Of a stretch of 64,000 nucleotides of DNA, positions 34,636 through 45,942 are shown one piece after another. Where the stretch lies: assembly GCA_024138025.1 (NCBI GenBank), contig JAMXBD010000582.1, positions 744,001 through 808,000 on the forward strand. The letters run 5' to 3'. The notes below the pieces were generated by a model, which was not told the DNA's origin, ran no database searches, and saw only the letters and a program-made list of their open reading frames with translations. The DNA comes from Combretum micranthum (Eukaryota > Streptophyta > Magnoliopsida > Myrtales > Combretaceae). Each line of letters begins with the position of its first letter. Positions within the stretch are counted from its first letter, which is position 1. Made by a program: the position numbers and the translations under genes.

Positions 34636-36810
34636 GGGGTTAGGTGTTTCAGGCCCATACGACCATCAATTAAATACTTCTCTCTTCTTATTATGGTTGA
34701 TATAGATGCTCATCCACCACTCTTTAAATTTTTACTGTGGTTGATTCAAGTGCCCACCCACGTACATTTTAATTCGGCCCATTGGCCAACAACCGAGTTT
34801 ATCGGCTCCTCGTTGCCCGAATTACTATGCCTTCTTCCCACAAAGGTATAGTAACTCATGCCATGTGACTCACTACGTGATATGCATGTATAATTTATTC
34901 ATATAATCGTGGCATATTAATTAGGCAGATTGAGCGTGATCATAAAGAATTTTAGACAATCCAAGTCTAATACTAGCTCATACAATGATTTATCAACAAG
35001 TCTTGTCTTGATATACTTACCATTCATTCAGCCAAGATTATGTCACAATCATCGTAATTTTATCTTTCCCTAATACTAATGCCACTATTACAAGCACATA
35101 CATGAGCACAACTGTTTAAGAAATGAACTCACTCAGCCATGGAGAGAAATCCACTAGTCGTAGTAGTCCTCGGGAGTGGAAATTCGTCCTCCAAATCACC
35201 TAAGTACAAGGAATATCCAAAATGAGAATTTCTATAAGGTTCTAATAACTTAACAATTCTAACTACTATTCGTCAATTTCCGCATAAATAAATCCTAACT
35301 TTAAATGACCATATCTAACTCATTTTTACTCGGGATTGAGTATATAATATATCGATTTCTATCTACTTCGAAAGATCTATCTATTCCTAATATTATTTTC
35401 AAGTTTCGAAAATTTTAATCACGAGACAGAGGCATCATTCTGGTCGTTCGAAAACGTCAATTCCGAAAAATAGTTTTTGTGATGCTTTGATGTTTCTATC
35501 ATATAGTTTAGCTACACATGCCATATTATTATTTCCTATCATGATTGTCATGGTATGAACTTGATGCATGTATGCTTTGATATTATTTACAAAAAGGAAA
35601 ATTAAGAAACTTCTTACTTGTGTAATTCCATGATTATACACTTTCAAGAAAACTAGTTTCCTAACTTTGACTATCTCAATTGTTTTGAAGTTATTTCTTT
35701 AAGAAAATCAATTTATCTTTGTATAAATTGAGTCTTCATTATACCTATTACGCAAGCCATTTCTTTCTACATAAAAACTTGCATTCTACACTTTGCAAAT
35801 ATGTTTTCAAATAGGATTTGTCCAAAATCCGAATTTCTTGAATTAAATTTTGAATGATTTCTTTGGAAAACTTGTTTAATGCATTAAAACTTAAGACTTT
35901 AAGTACCTATTACCTAAGAATCCATTTAACACATAAAACTTCTATTTTGAACTTGGATGATAGGTGTTCTTATAACCTATATTCAAAGTTACAATTTCAC
36001 ATGTTGATACTAACTCAAAATTTTTCCATCTAAATTCCATTTCTTGTTTTATACATTAGCCTCATCAAACACATTTTAACTTATAAAAATCACTACTTAA
36101 TGATACCTATTACCTATATCCTTCGTTTTTCACATAAAACATGAGTTTTAAAGTTGATAAAAGGTTTTCAAAATAGGCCTTTGAAACCATACGAATTCTT
36201 TGAATTTCAAACAAAAACATTTTCCTTTCAAGTTCATTACTTTATTTACTTAAGGATCTACCAACTACCACATCTATATACCTAAAACAAAGCCTTTATG
36301 AGTATGAATGCATGAAAACATAAATCATCCACAAGATCACAAATGTCAAGTATGGTATAAGCATCTAAAAGCTAGATCTACTACTTATGAAGCATGATAT
36401 GAAGTTTAAAAGCATGGACATGAAATTTTATGCTAGATCTCTACTTTACTCAAATCCTACATGCATGAATATGAAATATCCACAACAAAAACTTGATCAA
36501 ACACAAGATCTACTCTTGTGATGGCTTGATATTCATGTAGTAGCATTGTCTTTGTCCCTAGCAAGAGCTCTGGGGGACTTTGAGTGAAAATACTCATGAA
36601 TAATCTTGCCATTACAAGATTAAATGGTGGTAAGGCTTAGGAATCATCACCTAAGGATTGAAATAGAGGAGAAATAGAGAAGATTGAAGCATGTGTGTGT
36701 GTGTGTGTGGTGGAGCTAGGGTGTCACGACATAGAGGAGAGAAATGGGAGAGTTTGAGAGCTTTGAAACAAATGAGAATGAAAATGAAAGAGAGAGAAAA
36801 TTAAAAGACT

Positions 36811-36817
36811 ATTTATA
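36811..36817 (-). promoter_or_regulatory. TATA box of E1 5' LTR
   Basis: TATAAAT on the minus strand. In the intact element it would start the genomic transcript near 36780, giving a leader of about 3.3 kb before gag. Confidence 0.55.
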
Positions 36818-37515
36818 TTAAGTGGAATTAGGATTTGTGTGTGTTAAAAAAAAAAAAACAAAACATTTTGAGCCAAAAATAGGGGGTGGTGCGCCGGCCA
36901 ATGTAAGGAGTGAGAGAGAGAGTTTTGATTTTTTTTTGAATTTGACATTTGTGTAATAAATTGTATTAAATGTAATAATTTGTTAAGAGATAAAATTTCT
37001 TGGAAAAGAAAATATAATTGAGTGTTGGTAAGGATGTAAGACTAAGGTATGGGTGTGTGTGTGTGTAGTAGGTTGTACTTGCGAATAGTAATAAATAGTA
37101 GATAAGATATCTACTTTACCGGTAGTAACGAAAATATGGAAAAAATGATATAACTGTAATTTTTATAACCCGAAAAATTATAAAATATATATTTCCGAAA
37201 TCCTTATAAAATTTCGGTTCTAACGAGTATTCCGGAATATTTTTCTGAGTTTCTAGTTCCAGGGCTCGCTTTTCCACAATGAAGCTTAGGAAAGCCCGGA
37301 ATAAAAAATTTTTCGAAATCAAAATTTTGTACGGTTTGAAATATGCTATAAAACAATAATCCACATTAATTAATCTTATAGAGGTTCTTTTATTTAGAAA
37401 TCGAAGAAAGCCGGAATTAGGGTTCCTAGGTTGCTTGTACTAATCCTATTTAGGGTTTTGATTTCTGATTTACGGAGTTTACTCGATTACTAAGAAAATC
37501 GGGGTTTACAGAAGC

Positions 37516-37850
37516 ATAAGGTGAAGTAATTTTGTAAGATTCTTTGTATGTAATGACTTATATGATTAGTGTTATGTTGATTCTAAGATGTATATTTATT
37601 TGAAGTTAATAGAGGGATATACCCCTAAGATTTGTTACTTGATATGTTTATGTTTTATGATAAGTATTCTCTTTGCCTTGTTACTTATTTATTATCAATA
37701 TAAATTGCACCACTCCGATGCGTTCCCTTGGTTGTGATGTATGCCTTGTACATGATTTGGAAGCCTTTGTGTGACTGAGGTAGTCATTCCTAGGCTTTAG
37801 TATTATATACGACAGACTGCCAAGTTTAGGGTACTCTTCGGGATATGACA
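37516..37850 (+). mobile_element. LTR-C, downstream piece
   Basis: Continues the LTR broken off at 974. It ends in the family's terminal block (CTGAGGTAGTCATTC, then GGCAGACTGCC-like and GGGATATGACA at 37850). The next five bases, GCTTG (37851-37855), start the E4 LTR remnant. The canonical CA end at 37850 shows an integrase-made junction. Confidence 0.82.
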
Positions 37851-38699
37851 GCTTGGCTTTGACCAGTAAAAACCTGGCATACAGTGATACTGGTGAGGCA
37901 CCCTGATGATCTTGGTGTGAGGTTGTCCCTAGTGGACTCATGCCGTGATATGATTCCGGTAGAATTAGGTGTTCTGGATTCGGGGTGTTTGGGGAGTACA
38001 CACTCATCCATATATGTATATGATTATTATTTTCAAAGAGTTGTATGATTTTCAATGGGGTCTGTGTAACTTCGAGTTCAGGATTAGAGTATACCTAATA
38101 CTGGGCTGTGTTGTTGTGTTGGCTTAAGAAAGATAATAATATGATTGTTTGCATTTGTTTAAGTTGCATAAGTTGTATGCCCTTTATATGTGCATATGCA
38201 TTTGCTTTTGGATTGGAGTTATTGTATTGGGCGTCGCCGCTCATTCTTTTAAATTTCAGGTACAGGTGAAGAAGATATAGTGTATGATCTATCCGGTTAT
38301 GATTTATTCTTTGATAGTAGGGATGACGATAGTAGACTCAACCACCCAGCCGAGGGTTAGGCTTCATATACCAAGTTTCTAAGAAAAGACATGTTTTGAT
38401 CATTTGGGATTGTAGTTGGATTCATTGTTGGTTTTAAATGAAGATATTTTAATATAAACAGTTTTTAGTTTATATAGAATTTGTTGACTATGATGTCAAC
38501 TTGGATTTTATGCTTGAACTAGGAGTTTATGTTTTATGAAGTATAAGTTTTTATTTTTAACAGGTTTGCTATCCTATGAGTTACCCTATGAGTGTTTACA
38601 GGTGATGATTGTATTCATTTGTGGATAATAGAGGTGTTGCGTATCCTATATAAGAGGGGATACATGGCGGGTTGCAATGCCTTATTTTAGGGTGTTACA
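37851..38699 (+). mobile_element. E4 5' LTR, downstream part only
   Basis: It ends ...GGGTGTTACA at 38699, seven bases before the primer site. The upstream part is replaced by LTR-C, whose end abuts at 37850. Open frames on the minus strand in 37681-38055 are not gene-like. Confidence 0.8.
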
Positions 38700-38706
38700 G
38701 CTTATT

Positions 38707-38724
38707 TGGTATCAGAGTTATAGG
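38707..38724 (+). other. E4 primer-binding site (tRNA-iMet)
   Basis: TGGTATCAGAGTTATAGG, seven bases after the LTR end. The first 11-12 bases match the initiator tRNA-Met complement; the remainder has drifted. Confidence 0.85.
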
Positions 38725-38895
38725 TTTTGAATCATATAGATTTAAGTTTTGATTCCTTAGGATGGTGAGATTTGAGGAGTGGAGTAGAATAATAGGTTTG
38801 TTGTTTAGTTAAGTTTGATGTTATCTTATAGATTTATGTTTTGATCTTGAGTTGGATACCCTTATTCTAATTTCGTAGTGTTTTGTTATGTTAGA

Positions 38896-40080
38896 ATGCC
38901 TCCAAGAAGAAGAATTCCTGAGGAGAATGAGAATTTGGGGCAGTAGCAGGATAAGCAGCAGGCTCAGAATCAAGACTTACCACCACCTTCACCTATCGAA
39001 CAGCAAGTTCCGGTCAATGCTGCACAACTTATGCAAGCTGTGAATGCTTTGTTAGGAGTAGTTGGTCAACAACAGTAAGACATGAGGAGGGACATGCGGA
39101 TGGCCCAAGAAAACGTCGAAGCTTGGAGATAGGAGACACAAAGGTTAAATGGGAATGGAGGAAATGGAGCTAGGCATGCAAATGTGCTTAGTCTGAACAA
39201 ATTTGTGGACCTGATGCATAAGTTTGAGCCAGTACCAAGTAAGCCTCTCGAAGCACAGTTGTGGATGGAAGAGGTTGAGAAGACATTTGCTACTCTGGAT
39301 ATCCTAGAGAATAAGAAAGTGGAATATGCCTCCTATTTGCTGACTGGGAGAACCAACAACTGGTGGTTAAGCACTAGAAGACACATGACTGGTATAATTA
39401 TATGGCAAATGTTTCAACAGGCTTTTTACAGAGAATTCTTTCCTAACAGTGTTAAGCAGAGAATGCTTCAAGAGTATTACACTCTGTAGCAAGGAAAAAT
39501 GACAGTAGAAGAATATGAGTCAGAATTGCACAGGTTGATGAGATTTCTACCTGACGCTCTGAAAGAGAGTGAAGAGGCCAAGGTTAGTAGATTCATCACT
39601 AGACTAGAACCTGAGATCCAGTATCGGGTGAATTTGATGGATTTGAGAAACTACTCAGCTGTGGTGAATAAAGCCAAGACAGTGGAGCAAGGCTTAAGTC
39701 GGATTAAAAGCCGTGAGCCATAGAGGAATCAGGTATTTTTAGGTAAGAGGCCAGCAGCTGGTGTACTTACATAGAACAGAGGCAAGAGACCTGTCACACA
39801 GAATTTCAGGCCAGCAGTACAGAATACAGATAGAAGATGCATAAGATGCCTTGGACCACATGATGTAAAGGATTGCAAGTGGGTAGAGAATGCTTGCTTT
39901 TCTTGTGGTAAGCTGGGACACAAGAGTAGCACCTGCACAGACAAAGTCATTCTATAGGTTTTCTGCTTCAAGTATGGGTAGAGAGGACACAGAGCTGTGG
40001 ATTGTAAAGGAGGGCAGTATGGCAGAGTTTATTCTGGCCAAGGGCAGCGAGCACTAGCAAAGGTTTACGCTTCACAGCGT
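38896..40080 (+). pseudogene. E4 gag with three zinc knuckles
   Basis: Starts at ATG 38896 (MPPRRR...), with a Gln-rich N-terminus. The capsid block (FEPVPSKPLEAQLWMEEVEKTF, from about 39226) and MTVEEYESELHRLMRFLP (39499) are in one frame. Three knuckles follow: CIRCLGPHDVKDC (one residue short), canonical CFSCGKLGHKSSTC and CFKYG-stop-RGHRAVDC with Cys to Tyr. The single frame is kept for over 1.1 kb and interrupted by eight stops (38944, 39076, 39130, 39487, 39721, 39772, 39955, 39979). Seven are TAG and one TAA, several in place of expected Gln. Confidence 0.9.
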
Positions 40081-40379
40081 AGTGAGACTTTTAGTGTTGA
40101 CACTATCTCGGGTATGTTTCCTATACTCCTGCATAGTGCATATATGTTATTTGATACTGGTGCCAGTTTCTCTTGCATTTCTGAATCTTTTATGTTTGTT
40201 TATGGTATATCTGCTGAGTTTATGCCTAGATGTGTATCTGTTAGTACTCCTTTGGGAAGTGAGTCTATATTGAATAGAATTTGTAAGAATGTGTATATTG
40301 AGATAGATGGTAGACATCTACCTGCAGATTTGGTGGTGCTGGATATGTTGGATTTTGATGTGATTTCGGGTGTAACTGG
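40081..40379 (+). pseudogene. E4 aspartic protease
   Basis: Same frame as gag. The active-site motif LFDTGASFSCIS (Asp codon at 40153) is intact, followed by the VLDMLDFDVISG block that closes the protease fold. A 1-base frame change near 40380 separates it from the RT frame, which starts with AKYHVVIDYYN. In the element it would cut Gag-Pol into mature parts. Confidence 0.88.
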
Positions 40380-41783
40380 TTGGCAAAGTACCATGTGGTG
40401 ATTGATTATTATAATCTGATAGTAGAATTCAGTTTGCCCAATGATGATCAATTTGTTCATAAGTTAGTAGTGCAAAGACCTCCAGTTTTACCTACTTATG
40501 AATTGTGGGGAGGATCAATTTTGGCTGCTATGGTGAAAGAAGATAAAAAGGAAATAGTGTTGTCAGATGTTCCAATTGTATGTGAGTATCCAGAAGTTTT
40601 TCCAGAAGATCTGCCTGGCTTACCACCAGAGAGGGAAGTGGAGTTTGGTATTGACTTGATACCCGGTACTGTACCGAAATCAAAAGCTCCTTATTGAATG
40701 GCTCCTACAGAACTTGCTGAGCTTAAAGTGCAATTGGATGAATTGTTGAAGAAGAAGTTCATTAGACCTAGTGTTTTACCTTGGGGAGCTCCAGTTCTAT
40801 TTGTTAAGAAGAAGGATGCTAGTATGAGACTATGCATTGATTACAGAGAATTGAACCAGGTGACAGTGAAGAACAAGTATCCTTTGCCACGAATTGATGA
40901 TCTGTTTGATCAGTTGGCAGGAGCTCAGTATTCTTAAAGATAGACTTGAGATCTGATATCATCAGTTGAGAGTAAAGCCAAAGATATTCAAAAACAGCTT
41001 TCAGGACAAGTATGGACATTATGAATTTGTTGTCATGCCTTTTGGACTCACCAATGCACCGCAGTATTTATGGATTTAATGAACAGAGTCTTCAGGGTAT
41101 CTTGATATATTTGTGGTAGTCTTTATTGATGACGTATTGGTGTATTCAAGGACTAAAGAGGAGCACAAAGAACATTTGAGATTAGTTCTGACCAGATTGA
41201 AGGAAGAGAAGTTATATGCGAAGTTTTCAAAATGTGAGTTCTGGTTAGAACAGGTATCTTTCTTAGGACATATTGTTGATGGTATGGGATATCAGTGGAT
41301 CCTGAGAAAGTCAAAGCAGTTGTTGAATGGCCAAGACCCAAGACTGTGACGGAAATCAGAAGTTTTCTAGGAATGGCAGGATATTACAGAAGATTTGTAG
41401 ATTTTTCCAAGATTGCCAGTCCTTTGACCCGATTGACACAGAAGGGAGTGAAGTATGAATGGAGTGAAAACTGTGAAGCTAGCTTTCAGCTGTTGAAGAA
41501 TAAGCTAGTATCTGCTCCAGTGCTAGCCTTACATGTGAGTGGTGAGGAGTATGTTATATATAGTGACGCCTCTATACAAGGTTTAGGATGTGTGTTGATA
41601 CAAAGAGGTAGGGTTATCGCGTATGCTTCCAGACAGTTAAAGCCCTATGAGAGGAATTATCCTACTCATGATCTAGAACTATTAGTAGTTGTGCATACTT
41701 TAAAGCTGTGGAGACATTACCTATATGGGGAAAGATGTAAAGTGTATACGGATCATAAAAGTTTAAAGTACATCTTTACCTAG
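40380..41783 (+). pseudogene. E4 reverse transcriptase and RNase H
   Basis: RT N-terminus in frame from 40380 with EVEFGIDLIPGT, then a TGA where the family has Arg before MAPTELAEL (40695). Next come [20 protein letters not shown] and [12 protein letters not shown] frameshift near 40935 breaks the palm. The catalytic FIDD is intact at 41122-41133 and followed by [13 protein letters not shown]. 41295-41783 holds the thumb ([15 protein letters not shown]) and RNase H ([20 protein letters not shown]) in one open frame, ending in TAG in place of Gln before [10 protein letters not shown]. Confidence 0.9.
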
Positions 41784-43411
41784 AAAGAGTTGAATATGAG
41801 ACCGAGAAGATGGTTGGAACTGATAAAGGATTTTGATATTGACATTCAGTATCATCCCAGAAAGGCAAATGTAGTAGCTGATGCCTTGAGCAGAAAGAGA
41901 ATAGAGAATCTTGCAGCTTTGATCACTACGGAACGTCATCTTATAAGGAAGCTTGAACTAGAAATAGTCACAAGACAGGTAGGTGAAAGATTAGCTAATA
42001 TGAGAATTTAACCTACTCTTGTGGACAAAATCAAGACAGCTTAGGCAGATGATCAGAGTATTTTGGATATAAAGAGGAAAATGGAAATAGGTCAAGCACC
42101 AGAGTTTTATGTGGATGATGAAGGTATCCTTAGGTACAAAGGGCGATTGTGTGTGCCAGCGTAAAGGGAACTTAAGAAGGAATTGTTGAAGGAAGCGCAT
42201 TACTCCGGTTATTCCATTCATCCTGGAGGGAACAAGATGTATCAAGATTTGAAATAGCTATACTGGTGGAACAATATGAAGAAGGAGATAGTTGAATATG
42301 TATCTAAGTGCCATACGTGTCAGATGATTAATATTGAGCACAGAAAACAGACAGGTGAGTTGAAGCCTTTGCCAATACCACAGTGGAAGTGGGAACATAT
42401 CACCATGGATTTTGTTTCTGCTTTACCCAAGACAAGAGATAAGTTTGATTCAATTTGGGTCATTGTGGATCATCTCACAAAAGTAGCTCACTTTGGCACA
42501 GTTGTATATCAAAGAGATTGTAAGATTGCATGGAATACCAATAACAATAGTATCAGATAGGGATACTAGATTCGTTGGGAGATTCTAGAAAAGTCTACAT
42601 CAAGCTTTGGGAACCAAGGTTGTTTTCAGTACTGCTTATCATCCTCAGACTAATGGGTAATCTGAAAGGACTATACAGACTTTAGAAGATATGTTGAGAG
42701 CATGCGTTTTGGATTTCAAAGGAAGTTGGGATGAGCATTTGCCGCTAGTGGAATTTTCTTACAACAACAGTTATCAAGCGTCGACTAGCATGCCTCCATA
42801 CGAAGCGCTTTTATGGTAGAAAGTGTAGATCACCTATTCATTGGGATGAAGTGGGTGAAAGACAATTGGTGGGACCAGAGTTAGTCCAAGATGCAGTTGA
42901 CAAGGTCAGTTTGATTAGGTAAAGATTACAAGCTGCACATAGTAGACAAAAGAGTTATGCCGATAAACGAAGAAAACCCTTGGAATTTTAGGTAGGCGAA
43001 CACGTTTTGCTAAAGATTTCACCAACAAAAGGAGTTGTCAGATTTGGCTTAAGAGGAAAGTTGAATCCTCGATATGTGGGACCATATGGGATTCTTGAAA
43101 GGATAGGCGACATAGCTTATAGATTAGCTTTATCGCCTGATGTGGAAGGAGTGCATAATGTGTTCCATGTATCCGTGCTCAGAAAGTATGTCAGAGATCT
43201 GGAAGAAATAGTAACTCTTGAACCGTTGGAAGTGTAGCCAAACCTTACGATGATCGAAAAGCCAATCAAAATTGTGGATTCTAAGGAGAAGATTTTGAGA
43301 AGCAAGGTGATCAAATATGTAAGAGTACAGTGGATTAATCAAACTGAACGTGAAGCTACCTGGGATCTAGAAGAAGATATGAGGACAAAATATCCAGAGT
43401 TGTTTCATTAA
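41784..43411 (+). pseudogene. E4 integrase with GPY/F motif and chromodomain-like tail
   Basis: The linker [15 protein letters not shown] (41790) leads to a zinc region ending CHTCQMINIEH, then the DDE core. The first Asp is in TMDFVSALP, the second in VSDRDTRF and the Glu in SERTIQTLE. All three survive but lie in different frames, with stops and a small deletion after VAHF near 42490. The GPY/F module RYVGPYGILERIGD (43007-43237) is intact. A TAG follows, then the chromodomain-like segment RVQWINQTEREATWDLEEDM, ending at 43411. Chromodomain plus tRNA-Met primer defines it as a chromovirus; the clade is unclear. Confidence 0.88.
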
Positions 43412-43439
43412 TCCAGGTAACTTTCGAGGACGAAAGTTC

Positions 43440-43457
43440 TTTTTAGGAGAGGAGAGA
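43440..43457 (+). other. E4 polypurine tract
   Basis: TTTTTAGGAGAGGAGAGA immediately before the 3' LTR start TGTAAAATATAG at 43458. Confidence 0.85.
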
Positions 43458-44746
43458 TGTAAAATATAGAAATAAATATGAAAATATAATGAATTATAAA
43501 TCATGAGATGATATAGGATGAGCTTAAGGTCAAAATAAGTAAATTGTAAAAGTTTAAGTTTGGTTGTAGGACAAATATTAAAGTTCGGATTTCTGCAATT
43601 TTTGACAGATTGTACGCCAGCTCCTAGAGAATCTATGCCGCCGGCTTAGAGACGGTGTAGGATGGGAACAGTAGTGTTTTTCTTAAAGCTAGGTGGAACA
43701 CCGTTGGTGTGCATAGGGTTTATTTTAACACCGGCTAGGAACGTTACCGGCGTAGGGCATGGATTTGCCGGCGTATGTAGTAGGATCGAAATTCTGGGAA
43801 ATCAAAGCCCCAATGAATGCTGCCAGCACTCATGTAAATTTTTTCAGCATAGGGTGTACACCGGCAAGATCTACACGTATGCCGCCGCGCGTAGGGTCGG
43901 CATATGACCAAATTTATATAAATACGAGACGCAAAAAATGGTTTTGATAGAAACATCATTTCATATTTCTCCTTCTTATAAAAGAGTTTTGGAGTGTTCT
44001 TGGAGATCTAGGCTTGAAGAATCATCCGGAGGGTGTTTTCGATCCAAAGTAAGTAATTTTAACCTTCTCTCATGATTAAATACGAATTTGTATGAGTTTG
44101 CTTAAGGTTTTGTGGTGTTTTTGAAGGAAAAACATGGCACAGATTTAGATCTTGGATTTGATCTACCTTGGTTGGATAAAAAGTGAGTATTGTGATTAAA
44201 ATAAGTAAGTATAATGTTTTCATATAAGATTTATACGAATTTCATGCAACTTCTAAGGATTTTGTGATTTGTTTGCATGAAGAAAACCCTAGATTTGGTT
44301 GGGATCCGAATTTATGGATGTGAGTTGGATTTTGGTGATCTAAATTAGTAAGTTTCATCTTTTCTTTGATGGAGTTAAATAATGTATGATTAAATGATCA
44401 TTATGTGTTCTTGTGGAAGATTGATCGGGTTAGACGATGCAACTTGATGATTTTCTTTGTCAGGTTAGGATTTTGGGAGTTGTAGTACATTAGGGTTTGT
44501 TTATATCGTGTTCTTATATGTTATATATAAATGTATGTTGTTGATAGGAATTTGGAGATTTGAGTTTGTTGTTGAATTGTTAATATTATTGAAGTATTGT
44601 GGAGATTCGGGAGATTTGGTTGTGGTTAAGTGTTGTCGATAAAGGATTTTAGGAGATACGGATTGGAATTTCCTGAAACTGATAAAGGTACGACTAATCC
44701 TTGCTTGTTGTTTTTGTCTGTAAGTTTAGTATTGATTGAATGCTTG
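43458..44746 (+). mobile_element. E4 3' LTR, upstream part only
   Basis: Begins TGTAAAATAT after the polypurine tract. A cluster of CCGGC words (43613-43905) sits right upstream of a TATA box at 43915-43923, then AT-rich leader sequence. It stops at GCTTG (44742-44746), where unrelated minus-strand E2 sequence starts. This is the same position at which the 5' LTR piece begins. Confidence 0.82.
43915..43923 (+). promoter_or_regulatory. TATA box of E4 LTR with upstream CCGGC cluster
   Basis: TATATAAAT about 455 bp into the LTR. The preceding 300 bp carry at least six CCGGC or CCGCC words in an otherwise AT-rich LTR, which suggests an upstream control region. Confidence 0.55.
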
Positions 44747-45480
44747 TTGGAACAAAATTTCTTAATAAACTTAATCTTTATTTCATAAATCTTACCTCTT
44801 ACATTTTTCCTCTTTATCCTTTGTATCTTCTCACCTTAGCGTTAAGTTCCTTTATTGATTTCAATACCATATCGGTCATTTCCTCCTTTATGCCTTGCCT
44901 TGAAATCTCGATTCTCAACTTCTCAATTCCTTTTATCAACTTCTTAGACTTAAGATTACAATCTTTGATTATCTCATTTTCCCCTTTAGATTAGATTACG
45001 ACTTTCATCAATCACTTACTTATCCAATAGGGACTTATATTCTTGTTTCGAGTTGGACAATCCAAAAAGCATTAGTAGAGACATGGGGTGTCCATAATGA
45101 GTTTGAGGGACATTCCTTTGAATCATCCTTTGATTTAATCCTTAGCTGGTAGTATTTTGATCTTAAATCGTGAGAAAACGTGTTTGTTCCTTATAGTTCG
45201 TCAAAAGATCTTCAATTCCAGGGAGCGGGTATTTACTCTTGATTGTGACTTTGTTCACCTTCAAGAATCAACATATAAACTTAGGGGTTTATCATTTTCT
45301 ACCATTATAAGCTGAATTGGCATATTCCATGATGGTATACTTGATTGCATAAAGCCTTGATTCAAAATTCTTGTAGTTGATCTTCCAACTTCTTTTGAAC
45401 TCTATTAAGATTATTCATAGGCCATTAGTCTATTCTCAAAGTTGATACTCCTCTTCGGATGTCATCCTATTTATCCGGAA
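44747..45480 (-). pseudogene. E2 RT and integrase-linker remnants
   Basis: Heavily decayed. About 45190-45400 aligns with the E1 RT first half (31131-31330), and about 45000-45120 with the E1 RT region around its GACAT target site (26660-26738 joined to 31003-31040). 44800-44995 resembles the E1 linker at 25690-25860. Between the last two, the RNase H region is deleted. No useful frame remains. It shows the uninterrupted sequence across the site where the chimeric LTR entered E1. Confidence 0.7.
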
Positions 45481-45942
45481 ACTTTATTGAAAATCGTGAA
45501 TATCTCCAAGGGTCGGTTTCTCTTCATTTTCTTCCGTATCATCAAGGTCGTCATCCATTTTTGGAACTTCCTCTATTAACTTGAAAGAATCGTGACTCTT
45601 CTTTTCTTGTGATAGCAGGTTCTTTATGAACGTTATCTTCTCTTCTTATCGGTTTATAAGTTCTATGTTCTCCTTGTGACTTTTTATTGGAGTTTTATCG
45701 AAATTTAAACATCTCATACCAAGGATTACTTCTTAATTTCATCATGAGCGACTGCATGTCCTTACGTTGTTATTAGATGATCCTTCAGCACTTCTTGGGT
45801 TTCATCATCCTTTCTTGTGGGGATTTCAAATCTTAAAACTAGGGGTTGGCGTTTGTTATTGGTAGTCCCAACTTCTCATCTAGACTAGGTGTAAAAGAAT
45901 GTGATGCTTCGAAAGCCAAAAGTGCAAAAACATTCTGGTTTC
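45481..45942 (-). pseudogene. E2 protease remnant
   Basis: The minus strand from 45942 reads GNQNVF then ALLAFEASHSFTPSLDEKLGL, aligning with E1 ALFDMGATHSF. The catalytic Asp-Ser-Gly is replaced, so the enzyme would be dead. The remaining sequence is short-frame and rich in Glu/Asp-type codons, like the linker in E1. It starts directly at the proposed splice acceptor at 45943. Confidence 0.7.

Larger units (their letters stand above)
975..37510 (-). mobile_element. E1: full-length Tekay/Del-like chromovirus retrotransposon carrying four insertions
   Basis: Two related LTRs in the same orientation (975-7898 and 34030-37510) flank an internal region with, on the minus strand, a tRNA-Met primer site, gag, protease, RT, RNase H, integrase and a chromodomain-like tail. 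The flanking 5-mers GGAGC (970-974) and GAAGC (37511-37515) differ at one base and are read as the TSD. LTR-C sequence continues on both sides. Removing the four inserts (1665-5067, 7909-19469, 20884-25712, 26739-30997) and one copy of each TSD leaves about 12.46 kb: LTRs of about 3516 and 3481 bp and an internal region of about 5.47 kb. Chromodomain, long LTRs and primer site fit the Tekay/Del clade. All coding parts are broken. Confidence 0.9.
34030..37510 (-). mobile_element. E1 5' LTR
   Basis: 3481-bp minus-strand LTR with ends TGTCACAGCC... (34030) and ...GGGGTTTACA (37510). It matches the E1 3' LTR throughout and has no insertion, so it preserves the empty target site for the solo LTR at 1665. 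It contains the hairpin module at 34586-34635, the LTR core near 35318-35390, a TG run at 36692-36709 and a TATA box at 36811-36817. Confidence 0.92.
37851..44746 (+). mobile_element. E4: chromovirus retrotransposon with complementary truncated LTRs
   Basis: A plus-strand element distinct from the Tekay-type copies: 849 bp of 5' LTR tail, tRNA-Met primer site, gag to chromodomain (38896-43411), a polypurine tract and 1289 bp of 3' LTR head. The LTR would be about 2.13 kb. The left LTR piece starts with GCTTG and the right piece ends with GCTTG, so the two pieces together make exactly one LTR with a 5-bp overlap. Coding parts have many stops, mostly TAG. It is the oldest layer on the left of the window. 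Confidence 0.85.
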
